A stretch of 64,000 nucleotides of DNA from Paraburkholderia hayleyella (GCF_009455685.1 NZ_QPES01000002.1:434001-498000); one strand, 5' to 3'; positions 36,258 through 44,819 are shown, numbered from the stretch's first letter. The notes: generated by a model not told the origin, from the sequence alone. Numbers and translations: made by a program.

Positions 36258-37580
36258 ATGAGCAGCAATAGCAGCATCACCCCTAATTTAAGCAACCAAA
36301 ACCTTATCAACATAAATGACAACAATCAAAATAATCAACCAAACGAGAATAATGGCAAATCAGTTGGAACAACATCTGGCTCCCGGCGGGGTTCTACAGA
36401 ATTTTTTTCAACTCCGATAAATAACCCAAAAATTTCGAATGATACCGATCAACAACCCAAAGTCAACGAGACTACAACTACAACTACAACTACAACTACA
36501 ATTACAACTGCAATTACATCAACCACTAGCGACAATGAAACACATAACAACCTTAAAACAGATGAAAAAAATAATATAATCAGCTACAAAGAGTCTTTTG
36601 CAAAACTTTCACGACTATTCGAAAATAAAGCCACAGCTTCAGAAACAATTGCGTCTTTACTGCTCACCCAAGATGGTCAAAAAATACTAGCTGATGTAGT
36701 AACGCAAATGTATGATACAAATAATCAAATTTATTACGATAGCCACCCGTTAATGGTCTGCGTAAACCGCACTCTAGAAATGATCAACCCAACCGATCTC
36801 AATCAGTTCTTCAAAGATAACCCTAAATTAAAATCACAGCTATTAAAATCCGTAACCGCCCTGCGGTATGGCGGCCTAAATTTCAACCTGGATTTCATGT
36901 TCAAAAACACGGAAATTTTTGGTCAATCTGGCCATGAACTTCTTGGCGCGAGCACATCTCTAAAACATACTCCTGCAGACGAATTAATCACTTCACTCAT
37001 AGCTATCCATACCAGCCTAAGCAAGGCTTATTATCCGCTCAAGGTCAAGGAAAAATTAGAGCACGCCAAGACAGAATGGAATAAGAACGAGACTGAAATT
37101 CAGAACAATAAAAACCAGTTGCTATCATTAAACGCAACGAGTCGAAAAAATAAATACCAGCTCATTACAGAAAAAAAATCAGCAAACCAATATACTGACT
37201 TAGCTCCAGAAGTCGAAATCAATAGTAAAACTGATGCCATCGCAAAACTAGAAGAATCGCAGAAAACCCTATTATCTCAAATAGCAATGCTGACCCAGGA
37301 AAATAATTCCATAACCGAAAAAATTAAATACGTCAGCACCCGCGCTCAAAAAGAGATCGCATACCTCAATATCAAGCAGATTATAAATGGAAAAATCGAA
37401 ATCAACGATGATGATGTAATCCGGATTTTTCTTCTCTGCACTGAAATCTACAGGTTAGCAAACGACCGCGTGATGGAAAACTACTGCAACTTCTCCGATC
37501 CAGGATTGCTTTACCGCGCGGCATGCGAAATATTTGAAATAAATGAAAAGCAAACCAGCCGGAAAAACGGTCTCGTTTAA
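36258..37580 (+). CDS. Effector-like family protein 2 (A+T-rich paralogue)
   Basis: 440 aa, same architecture as gene 1: a polar Asn/Gln/Ser leader, SGSRRGSTE, then a linker expanded by an ACA/ACT-type repeat encoding a run of Thr (near 36475-36510). Helical core and coiled coil follow, with C-terminal DRVMENYC replacing DPVMKNYC. About 60-70 residues after the linker differ most from gene 1, the rest being close, so this block may be under diversifying pressure or exchange. No known homologue. Confidence 0.65.
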   Translation: MSSNSSITPNLSNQNLININDNNQNNQPNENNGKSVGTTSGSRRGSTEFFSTPINNPKISNDTDQQPKVNETTTTTTTTTTITTAITSTTSDNETHNNLKTDEKNNIISYKESFAKLSRLFENKATASETIASLLLTQDGQKILADVVTQMYDTNNQIYYDSHPLMVCVNRTLEMINPTDLNQFFKDNPKLKSQLLKSVTALRYGGLNFNLDFMFKNTEIFGQSGHELLGASTSLKHTPADELITSLIAIHTSLSKAYYPLKVKEKLEHAKTEWNKNETEIQNNKNQLLSLNATSRKNKYQLITEKKSANQYTDLAPEVEINSKTDAIAKLEESQKTLLSQIAMLTQENNSITEKIKYVSTRAQKEIAYLNIKQIINGKIEINDDDVIRIFLLCTEIYRLANDRVMENYCNFSDPGLLYRAACEIFEINEKQTSRKNGLV

Positions 37581-37925
37581 TCGTAATACGCTACCCAGCA
37601 CTTTACCGCTCCCGGGATTTTCGGCGATGCGCTATTTCGCCCAGCCGCTCACAGTGTTCAACCGGTTTATTCCTTGGACAACACGTTTGCCGGCGGGATG
37701 CCTAGCGGCCTGGCCGATGCCGCTTCGAGCGCTGACTTTCCGACGGGCCTTGCTCGATAAAACATCCTCAGGCGCACGAAGGTATTTTAAATACGGCTGA
37801 AGGTATTGGCGATGCCTATATTCCAGCCGGATTTTCACGGAACCTCTTGCGCCTGAGTGTTACATAATCATGCGGTGTGACTTCCGCTAAATTGCCCTGA
37901 TATTTTTATCATATTCCTGAATTTA
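37581..37925. repeat. Conserved inter-gene segment 2, ending at duplication junction
   Basis: 345 bp without a gene. It carries the post-gene segment, the regulator 3'-end echo, and a leader of the gene-4 type that includes an hrp-like box. It stops abruptly at 37925, where the soxB 5' end joins. Its leader matches that of gene 4 (41522-41620) with two differences seen. Confidence 0.7.
37839..37866 (+). promoter_or_regulatory. Orphan HrpL/ECF-like box at duplication breakpoint
   Basis: GGAACC, 15-bp spacer, TTACATA; exact copy of the gene-4 box, but its gene has been separated from it by the duplication. Downstream on the plus strand lie antisense soxB sequence and then the second regulator copy (38667), with no terminator I can see between them. 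Confidence 0.65.
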
Positions 37926-38268
37926 GGCTGAACATCACGTTGTAGTTCAGATCTTGCGCAAGCCCCTCCCACAGCTTCATCGCCTTTTCATAGAGCCTCG
38001 CCGATTCGTCCCACAGATAATTCGAGCGCACGATCGTGGTATTGCGCGCGGTATTACCGCCGCCCAGCCAGCCTTTTTCCAGCACCGCGATATGGCGCAC
38101 GCCGTGCTCTTTCGCCAGGTAATAAGCCGTCGCCAGGCCGTGCCCGCCACCGCCGACCAGCACCACGTCGTATTCGCGCCGAGGCTCAGGGCTGCGCCAC
38201 TGGCGCGCCCAGTTCTCGTGATACGACAACCCGTTGCGCAGCAAACTGAAAATCGAATAACGGCTCAT
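37926..38268 (-). pseudogene. soxB: Truncated soxB fragment (duplicate 5' end)
   Basis: The first 114 codons of soxB, from MSRYSIFSLLRNG through the FAD loop, then the frame runs into leader sequence and stops (37909). It lacks the FMN-binding His and cannot be functional. Its own upstream region, shared with the intact copy, should still carry the soxB promoter. It marks the left end of unit B. Confidence 0.9.
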
Positions 38269-38506
38269 CCGGCCCATCCCGTTCGTTAGCAGGCGATGAC
38301 GTTCACGACGAGGCTGCCGTGCGCTGCCGTGCGTTGTATCCCGGCGCCACTACACCCGGACAAAAGAAACGCCGATAGAACAAACCCGCCAAACATCCGG
38401 GATCGCCACGACACGCCACGTTGCGGCAGGCGATCTATACGTTTTTACGCAGGTTGCTGGCGCAAAAACGCAAGTTGTAGCGCATACGTTGCGCCACGCT
38501 TGAATA

Positions 38507-38597
38507 CCGCTTGCCGCTTGCCGCTTGCCGCTTGCCGCTTGCCGCTTGCCGCTTGCCGCTTGCCGCTTGACGCTTGCCGCTTGACGCTTGCCGCTTG
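38507..38597. repeat. 7-bp VNTR CCGCTTG, 13 units (copy B)
   Basis: Thirteen units, two with ACGCTTG variants, at the site where unit A has four. The 63-bp gain exactly accounts for the offset change between the two duplicates. Confidence 0.92.
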
Positions 38598-38666
38598 CCG
38601 CGCCATGTCTCCACGCCGGTCTCCGAGCGCTGCGCTCCGTTCCGGCCAACCTTCCCGCAACCGCTC

Positions 38667-39821
38667 ATGCCCTCACTTGCCGCTGCCGCGCCGCACCCCA
38701 TGACCCTCACCGAATCGCCCACGCCTGATGCGAACCTGACGGACCTGACGAACCTGACAAGTACCGCCACCGTGCTTCCCAGCCCGCCACGCCTCCGCTT
38801 TGGCATCGTGCTGCTGCCCAACTTCACGCTGACAGCGCTTTCCGGCTTTATCGACATGCTGCGGCTTGCCGCCGACGACGGTGACGGCAGCAAGCCCGTG
38901 CGCTGCACGTGGAGCGTGATCGGCCCCTCCCTCGCTCCGGTGCGCGCAAGCTGCGGCATTCCGCTCACCCCCGAGGCCACCTTCGCCACGACCCGGCCGC
39001 AAGACGCTTTCGATTACCTCGTCGTGGCAGGGGGCCTGCTGCATGCCGGGCCACAAGTTGGCGACGACACCTTGCAGTTCATTCGCGCCGCCGCCCGTGG
39101 CCGCACGACACTCGTTGGCATCTGCACCGGCGCGTTCGCGCTGATGCGCGCGGGCGTGCTGGACGGCCATCGCATCTGCGTCAGCTGGTTTCATTACTGG
39201 GATTTTCTGCAGCGCTTTCCCGCCGCCGATGCCAGCGCCCTGGTGGCTGACCGTCTGTTCGTGATCGACCGGCGACGCATCACCTGCTCCGGCGGGCGCG
39301 CGACGATCGACGTCGCCGCCGCGATCCTGCTGCGCCACCTCGATCGCGCAACAGTGCAAAAAGCGCTGCGTATCTTGCTGGTGGGAGAAAGACAAACAGG
39401 TAATGCACCGCAACCCCATCCGCCAGGGCTTGAGCCTGCAACGCATCCGCTCGTCACGCGCGCGATTTTGCTGATGGAGCAGCACGTCGGGCACGCCCTG
39501 CCGCTGGAGGCGCTCGCACGCAAGCTCGATGTCTCACCGCGGCAGCTGGAGCGGCGCTTCAAGGCCGCGACCGGCAAGAGCCCACAGACCTTCGCGCGCC
39601 AGGTCCGGCTGCGCACCGCCGCCTGGCTGCTCACCCGCTCTGGACGCAGCGTGGCCGATATCGCTTCGAGCTGTGGCTTCTCGGATGCCTCGCATCTGGG
39701 ACGGGAACTGCGCAAGCACTATGGCGTGCCGCCCGTGGCGTTCCGCGATCGGGGCCGGGGTGCTAGCGCAGCGGCAGCCTTACTCGATGAAACGTTTCCT
39801 GGACGCGTGAAGGTATTTTAA
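38667..39821 (+). CDS. GlxA-family AraC-type regulator, copy B
   Basis: 384 aa, differing from copy A at one visible residue (a His-to-Arg change in AARGRTTLVG). Both DJ-1-like and AraC helix-turn-helix domains are intact, so it should be functional. Here the divergent partner is only the soxB fragment, the VNTR leader is longer, and an orphan hrp-like box lies 800 bp upstream in the same orientation. Copy B may therefore be expressed differently from copy A. Redundancy is recent. Confidence 0.85.
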   Translation: MPSLAAAAPHPMTLTESPTPDANLTDLTNLTSTATVLPSPPRLRFGIVLLPNFTLTALSGFIDMLRLAADDGDGSKPVRCTWSVIGPSLAPVRASCGIPLTPEATFATTRPQDAFDYLVVAGGLLHAGPQVGDDTLQFIRAAARGRTTLVGICTGAFALMRAGVLDGHRICVSWFHYWDFLQRFPAADASALVADRLFVIDRRRITCSGGRATIDVAAAILLRHLDRATVQKALRILLVGERQTGNAPQPHPPGLEPATHPLVTRAILLMEQHVGHALPLEALARKLDVSPRQLERRFKAATGKSPQTFARQVRLRTAAWLLTRSGRSVADIASSCGFSDASHLGRELRKHYGVPPVAFRDRGRGASAAAALLDETFPGRVKVF

Positions 39822-39873
39822 ATACGGCTGAAAACACTGGCTTCGAAAAGTCATTGCCGGCCAGCATTTTCAC

Positions 39874-39901
39874 GGAACTTCTTGCGGTTGAATGTTACAT
39901 A
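39874..39901 (+). promoter_or_regulatory. HrpL/ECF-like box upstream of effector-like gene 3
   Basis: GGAACT, 15-bp spacer, TTACATA; duplicate of the gene-1 box at 5389-bp offset, 87 bp before the ATG. Confidence 0.75.
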
Positions 39902-39988
39902 CCACGCGGCGTTACTTCTATTGAATCGCCCTGATATTTTTATGATGTTCCTGTATTTATTTAATTCGACTTCCCCCAGGAGATTTAT

Positions 39989-41281
39989 ATGAGCAACGTT
40001 AGCAGCATCGCCCCTAATTCAATTAACCAAAACTCTATCGACATAAATGACAACAATCAAAATAATCAATCAAACGAGAATAATGGCAAATCAGTTGGAA
40101 CAGCATCTGGCTCCCGGCGGGGTTCTATAGAAAATTTTTCAACTCCGTTGAATAACCCAGAAGTTTTGGTTGATACCGATCAACAACCCAAAGTCAACGA
40201 GACTACAACTACATCAACCACTAGCGACAATAAAACACATAATAACCTTGAAACAAATGAAAAAAATAATACAATCAGCTACCAAGATACTCGTGAAGAA
40301 GTTTTTCGACTATTTAAAAATGAATCCCCAGATCCAAAAAAAGTTGCGCCTTTACTGACCACCGAAAATGGTAAAGAAATACTAGCTGATGCACTAGATA
40401 TGATGCGTCGTGCAAAATATTTCAATTCTCTCCCAGTCGTCGCGTCCAGCATCTACGCAAACCGCCTTCTAGAAATGATCAACCCAACCGATCTCAATCA
40501 GTTCTTCAAAGATAAGCCTGAATTAAAATCACAGCTATTAAAATCCGTAGCCACCCTGCGGTATCGCGGCCTAAATTTCAACCTGGATTTCATGTTCAAA
40601 AACACGAAAATTTTTGGTCAATCTGGCCATGAACTTCTTGGCGCGAGCACATCTCTAAAACATACTCCTGCAGACGAATTAATCACTTCACTCATAGCTA
40701 TCCATACCAGCCTAAGCAAGGCTTATTATCCGCTCAAGGTCAAGGAAAAATTAGAGCACACCAAGACAGAATTGAATAAGAACAAGACTGAAATTCAGAA
40801 CAATAAAAACCAGTCGCCATCATTAAACGCAACGAGTCAAAAAAATAAATACCAGCTCATTACAGAAAAAAAATCAGCAAACCAATATACTGACTTAGCT
40901 CCAGAAGTCGAAATCAATAGTAAAATTGATGCCATCGCAAAACTAGAAGAATCGCATAAAACCCTATTATCTCAAATAGCAATGCTGACCCAGGAAAATA
41001 ATTCCATAACCGAAAAAATTCAATACGTCAGCACCCGCGCTCAAAAAGAGATCGCACACCTCAATATCAAGCAGCTTATAGATAGAAAAATCAAAATCAA
41101 CGGTGATGATGTAAACCGGATTGTTATTCTCTGCACTGAAATCACCAGGTTAGCAAAAGACCCCGTGATGAAAAACTACTGCAAATTCTCCAAACCAGAA
41201 TTTTTTAGCTGCGAGGCACGCAAAATATTTGAAATAAATAAAACGCAAACCCGCCTGAAAAACGATCTCGTTGAATGGTAA
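39989..41281 (+). CDS. Effector-like family protein 3, mosaic of genes 1 and 2
   Basis: 430 aa. Residues 1-95 are identical in nearly every position to gene 1. The middle (GASTSLKHTPADELITSL, SANQYTDLAPEVEINSK) is gene-2-like, and the C-terminus (RLAKDPVMKNYCKFSKPEF) has its own character. This pattern, with unit B lacking one gene period, indicates a chimeric gene formed by recombination between duplicated paralogues. Same SRRGS motif and polar leader. Confidence 0.65.
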   Translation: MSNVSSIAPNSINQNSIDINDNNQNNQSNENNGKSVGTASGSRRGSIENFSTPLNNPEVLVDTDQQPKVNETTTTSTTSDNKTHNNLETNEKNNTISYQDTREEVFRLFKNESPDPKKVAPLLTTENGKEILADALDMMRRAKYFNSLPVVASSIYANRLLEMINPTDLNQFFKDKPELKSQLLKSVATLRYRGLNFNLDFMFKNTKIFGQSGHELLGASTSLKHTPADELITSLIAIHTSLSKAYYPLKVKEKLEHTKTELNKNKTEIQNNKNQSPSLNATSQKNKYQLITEKKSANQYTDLAPEVEINSKIDAIAKLEESHKTLLSQIAMLTQENNSITEKIQYVSTRAQKEIAHLNIKQLIDRKIKINGDDVNRIVILCTEITRLAKDPVMKNYCKFSKPEFFSCEARKIFEINKTQTRLKNDLVEW

Positions 41282-41648
41282 TACGCTACCCAGCACTTTA
41301 CCGCTCCCGGGATTTTCGGCGATGCGCTATTTCGCCCAGCCGCTCACAGTGTTCAACCGGTTTATTCCTTGGACAACACGTTTGCCGGCGGGATGCCTAG
41401 CGGCCTGACCGATGCCGCTTCGAGCGCTGACTTTCCGACGGGCCTTGCTCGATAAAACATTCTCAGGCGCACGAAGGTATTTTAAATACGGCTGAAGGTA
41501 TTGGCGATGCCTATATTCCAGCCGGATTTTCACGGAACCTCTTGCGCCTGAATGTTACATAATCATGCGGTGTGACTTCCGCTGAATTGCCCTGATATTT
41601 TTATCATATTCCTGAATTTATTCAGTTCAACATCCTCTGGAGATTTGC
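41282..41648. repeat. Conserved inter-gene segment 3
   Basis: 367 bp without a gene: post-gene segment, regulator 3'-end echo with GTATTT-T-AAATAC (41477-41489), gene-4 leader and box, and a CTGGAG ribosome-binding site before gene 4. Confidence 0.7.
41534..41561 (+). promoter_or_regulatory. HrpL/ECF-like box upstream of effector-like gene 4
   Basis: GGAACC, 15-bp spacer, TTACATA, 87 bp before the ATG at 41649. It keeps the exact classical GGAACC. Confidence 0.75.
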
Positions 41649-42833
41649 ATGAGCAATATTCACGGCCTCACCCCTATAAATTCCACCACGCCCAACATCA
41701 TAAGCGACAGCGATCAAAACAGCCTCCAGAATCAAAATGATAAAAAATCAATCGAAAAACCGTCGGAATCCCGACGGGGCTCTGTAGAAATTACTCCAAC
41801 TGGGATAAAGAATCCCGTGGTGGCGGACACCGACAACCAAGAAAAAAAAGTTAATAAATCTGATGAAGATAAATCTGATAAAGATAATATCGAAATAAAT
41901 AATATTCCTCCAATAAATGAAGAAAATGAAATATCGCAGCTACCTTTGTCCATATTGCAGCCGGAATCTGATTCCGACCTGGAAAAAAAAATATCTCCCC
42001 TTTCTTCATCCGATGACAAAATAAATATCTCAAGCACCAGCAAAGATATTGATGATTTTACTGCAAAATTAGAAGATAAATTCAATAAATGTTTTTACAC
42101 TAAAAATTCTATTTCACGCTCCGATATTATCGAACTAGTTAACACCTCGTATGCCCAGAAATTTCTTGGCAATTCCAAATCCGCAGAGCCCATGTCGGCA
42201 GATAAGATCCCCGCATATAAGTTAGTCCAATCATTCTTAAAAATCTATAAGGACCTGGACGATGTTTATAATCTGCTTGAAATAAATCAAGATTTACATA
42301 AAGCCAAAGATGACTTGGAAAGTAATTGTTCACAAACTAATCAAAATGAAGAGCGAGTTAATCAGTTAAGTGCAAAACTGCGTAGACTCAAATACCAAGA
42401 AGCAACAGCTCCCGCATCAGAAAATAAAAAATATGAGGCCCTTATCTCTCAGGAAACCGCTCAACTCGATAAAGAACAGAACGACCTCGCAAAACTACTT
42501 GAAACGTATAAAGAAATAGTATCTAAAACAAAAGAACTAACCAAGAAAAAGGCCGCCACAACCGGAACGATTCAACACGTCACCACTCGCAGTGCCAAAA
42601 CTGAGGCATACTCCAATTACGACATTATTAATTCAGGCCATGCTGCAATAGCTATTTATGATGCTAAATTTCTTGCGATTCTCGGCGATAAAATCTATAA
42701 AATGGCGACTGACCCCATGATGAAAAATTACTGCCGTTTTTCCAAACCGAAATGGTTTTACGAAGTACCCTTGACTTTACAAAGACTAGATCCCAATTTA
42801 CTCAGCCCATCAAACACGTCCGTTAAATCGTAA
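41649..42833 (+). CDS. Effector-like family protein 4, divergent A+T-rich paralogue
   Basis: 394 aa. It shares with genes 1-3 the polar leader, SESRRGSVE (residues 40-47), a DTD motif, a coiled-coil centre (HKAKDDLESNCSQTNQNEE, TAQLDKEQNDLAKLLETYK), a THR/TTRSAK patch and the C-terminal DPMMKNYCRFSKP. Elsewhere it differs strongly, with an Asp/Glu/Ser-rich linker (residues 65-135). It is single-copy, outside the duplication. No known family; a type III effector is the best guess from promoter and composition. Confidence 0.62.
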   Translation: MSNIHGLTPINSTTPNIISDSDQNSLQNQNDKKSIEKPSESRRGSVEITPTGIKNPVVADTDNQEKKVNKSDEDKSDKDNIEINNIPPINEENEISQLPLSILQPESDSDLEKKISPLSSSDDKINISSTSKDIDDFTAKLEDKFNKCFYTKNSISRSDIIELVNTSYAQKFLGNSKSAEPMSADKIPAYKLVQSFLKIYKDLDDVYNLLEINQDLHKAKDDLESNCSQTNQNEERVNQLSAKLRRLKYQEATAPASENKKYEALISQETAQLDKEQNDLAKLLETYKEIVSKTKELTKKKAATTGTIQHVTTRSAKTEAYSNYDIINSGHAAIAIYDAKFLAILGDKIYKMATDPMMKNYCRFSKPKWFYEVPLTLQRLDPNLLSPSNTSVKS

Positions 42834-42984
42834 TACGTTACGTCAGTCACTTTACCGCTCCCGGGATTTTCGGCGGTACCCTATTTCGCCCAGTCGTTCG
42901 CAGCGGCCCCAGGAATCACAGCCGCGAACGGCCGCGAAATGGGCTGTGGTTTAACCGGTTTATTCCCTTCGTAGCACGTTTTCC

Positions 42985-43010
42985 GGCTCCCGGCGCAATC
43001 GCCGGGAGCC
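42985..43010. terminator. Strong hairpin between gene 4 and convergent zwf
   Basis: GGCTCCCGGCG, 4-base loop, CGCCGGGAGCC: a perfect 11-bp stem between convergent genes, 7 bp beyond the zwf stop. It has no T-run on either strand just after it, so it may act as a pause or processing hairpin rather than a textbook intrinsic terminator. Confidence 0.6.
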
Positions 43011-43016
43011 AAAACC

Positions 43017-44522
43017 CTAAGTTTCTTCAGCCCATGCCAGGTTCTCCCGCGTCATCAGCACCGTCGATGCCGAGGGCCCAAACGTGCCAGCGGTATAGCT
43101 GCGCGGACGCTCGCCCGAGGCCTTCCAGCCTTCGATGATCGGCTCGACCCAAGCCCATGCCGCTTCCAGTTCGTCACGCCGCATGAAGTGCGTCAGACGC
43201 CCGCGAATCACGTCGATCAGCAAACGCTCATAGGCTTCCGCGCGGCGTTCGGTGAAAGCCTGCTCCAGATCGAGATTGAGATTGACAGGCAGCATCTTCA
43301 TGCCGCTGCCCGGTTCTTTCGCCAGCATCTGCAACTGGATCGACTCCGCAGGCTGCAGCTGGATCACCAGGCGGTTGCCGCCCGCCCCGCCATGCGATGC
43401 CCCATTCGGGATCAGCGAGAACGGCAAGTCGGCAAACTCGATCACGATCTCCGAGACCTTTTTTTGCATGCGCTTGCCCGTGCGCAAAAAGAACGGCACA
43501 TGCGCCCAGCGCCAGTTGTTGATCTGGGCGTGCAATGCGACAAACGTTTCCGCGCGGCTGCCCGGCGGCACGTTGTCCTCTTCCAGATAGCCCCTGACAG
43601 CCTCACCATTCACCGCGCCTGCGGTGTACTGGCCGCGCACGGTATCGCGCGCCACGTCCTCGGGTGTCATGCGGCGCAGCGAACGCAGCACCTTGAGTTT
43701 TTCGTCGCGCACCGCGTCGGGATCGAGCGACACGGGGGGCTCCATGGCAACGATGCACAGCAGTTGCAGCAGATGGTTTTGCACCATGTCGCGCAGCGCG
43801 CCGGTTTCATCGTAAAACCCCGCTCGGCTACCGACGCCCACCGTCTCCGCCACCGTGATTTGCACGCTGCGGATATACGGCGCTTGCCACAAAGGCCCAA
43901 AAATCGCATTGCCAAAACGCAGCACCATCAGGTTTTGCACGGTCTCCTTGCCCAGGTAGTGATCGATGCGGTAAATCTGCGTTTCGGCGAAATGACGCGC
44001 CACCGCCGTATTGATCGCTTGCGCGGAAGCAAGGTCATGGCCCAGGGGTTTTTCGAGTACGACGCGCGATTGCGCATCGACCAATGCGCTCGCGGCCAGG
44101 TTGTCGCAAATCGTGGTGAAGAGGTCCGGCGCGGTCGCCAGATAAAACACACGCAGCGCCCCTGGGCGGGAAATTTGCGTGAGGCCCGCGTAATCACCCG
44201 CCTCGCCCGCATCGATACGCACATAGTCGAAGAGGCCAACGAAGGCCTGCCACGCATCGGGGTTTAGTGCTTTTTTATCGACGAAGGGTCTGGAATGCTC
44301 ATTGACGAAATTCAGGTAATCGTCCCGGCTCCAGTCACGCCGGCCCGTGGCGATGATGCGTGTGCTGGGCGGCAAGTTGCCGTGCAGATGCGCCATATAT
44401 AACGCAGGCAATAACTTGCGCGCCGACAGGTCGCCGCCGCCGCCGAAGATGATCATGTCGAGAGGAACACCGGATGAATCGGAAGCGGGGGAAGCGGTTG
44501 AAACGGGGGTGGAAGTCGTCAT
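43017..44522 (-). CDS. zwf: Glucose-6-phosphate 1-dehydrogenase
   Basis: 501 aa. N-terminal NADP-binding IIFGGGGDLSARKLLPALY, the active-site motif IYRIDHYLGKETVQNL with catalytic His, and a normal family length. It commits glucose-6-phosphate to the Entner-Doudoroff/pentose-phosphate routes. The ATG at 44522 gives the normal start; the upstream open codons are not conserved. In this neighbourhood it is isolated from the usual pgl/glk/edd genes. Confidence 0.95.
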   Translation of the reverse strand: MTTSTPVSTASPASDSSGVPLDMIIFGGGGDLSARKLLPALYMAHLHGNLPPSTRIIATGRRDWSRDDYLNFVNEHSRPFVDKKALNPDAWQAFVGLFDYVRIDAGEAGDYAGLTQISRPGALRVFYLATAPDLFTTICDNLAASALVDAQSRVVLEKPLGHDLASAQAINTAVARHFAETQIYRIDHYLGKETVQNLMVLRFGNAIFGPLWQAPYIRSVQITVAETVGVGSRAGFYDETGALRDMVQNHLLQLLCIVAMEPPVSLDPDAVRDEKLKVLRSLRRMTPEDVARDTVRGQYTAGAVNGEAVRGYLEEDNVPPGSRAETFVALHAQINNWRWAHVPFFLRTGKRMQKKVSEIVIEFADLPFSLIPNGASHGGAGGNRLVIQLQPAESIQLQMLAKEPGSGMKMLPVNLNLDLEQAFTERRAEAYERLLIDVIRGRLTHFMRRDELEAAWAWVEPIIEGWKASGERPRSYTAGTFGPSASTVLMTRENLAWAEET

Positions 44523-44675
44523 GGCGCGGCATACCCTGGGCGTGTGCGATGGTCGGGATGAAACGCTTGAGGCAGCACGGGTTGGACGCGCAGACACAAT
44601 ATGGCTTCAGGCGTTTCGCAAAGCGCTCATGGTGCAGGGTTTTGCGGAGGTTTGCACGGGGGATGCGGAGCGCGG

Positions 44676-44723
44676 TCAAACACGTGCTCAAACACGCGTT
44701 CAAACACGCGTTCAAACAGATAG
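44676..44723. repeat. 12-bp tandem repeat TCAAACACGCGT (four units)
   Basis: Four units, two perfect, in the non-coding region upstream of zwf, where its promoter should be. The 335-bp gap 44523-44857 holds this array and two hairpins; I see no gene in it. Confidence 0.8.
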
Positions 44724-44766
44724 TTTGCGTTGAGCGACGATTCAAACACATCTGTATAGACGCACA

Positions 44767-44802
44767 CAGGCGGGCGCATTTTCTGAAAAATGAGCCCGCC
44801 TG
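44767..44802. terminator. Inverted repeat upstream of zwf
   Basis: CAGGCGGGC pairs with GCCCGCCTG, the inner part adding CATTTT against AAAAATG around a CTG loop. It is a long stem of regular form; function unknown, possibly a transcription barrier between the A+T-rich gene and zwf. Confidence 0.45.
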
Positions 44803-44819
44803 GTTTAAGGCTTAGGGAA

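Larger units (their letters stand above)
32600..37925. repeat. Tandem duplication, left copy (unit A, about 5.3 kb)
   Basis: Unit A spans the soxB 5' end, the GlxA regulator, two effector-like genes, and the leader of the fourth effector-like gene. Unit B (37926-41620) repeats it at 5326-bp offset, then 5389 bp after a VNTR expansion of 63 bp. Only about half a dozen single-base differences are visible over the first 1.9 kb, so the event is recent. Unit B has lost one effector-gene period. Confidence 0.85.
37926..41620. repeat. Tandem duplication, right copy (unit B, about 3.7 kb)
   Basis: Repeats soxB 5' end, VNTR, regulator, leader and one effector-like gene, ending where the gene-4 leader becomes unique. 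It is about 1.69 kb shorter than unit A plus the VNTR gain. That is close to one gene-to-gene period (1658 bp), fitting loss by unequal recombination between paralogues. Confidence 0.8.

Noticed and set aside
37909..38277. Functional second soxB
   Set aside because: Only the first 114 codons are present before the breakpoint.
38507..38597. CRISPR or origin iteron array
   Set aside because: 7-bp uninterrupted units inside a promoter region; a simple VNTR explains them.
34485..41561. PIP/hrpII box (TTCG-N16-TTCG) upstream of effector-like genes
   Set aside because: TTCG occurs near these genes, but I found no pair at the right spacing; the GGAAC form fits instead.
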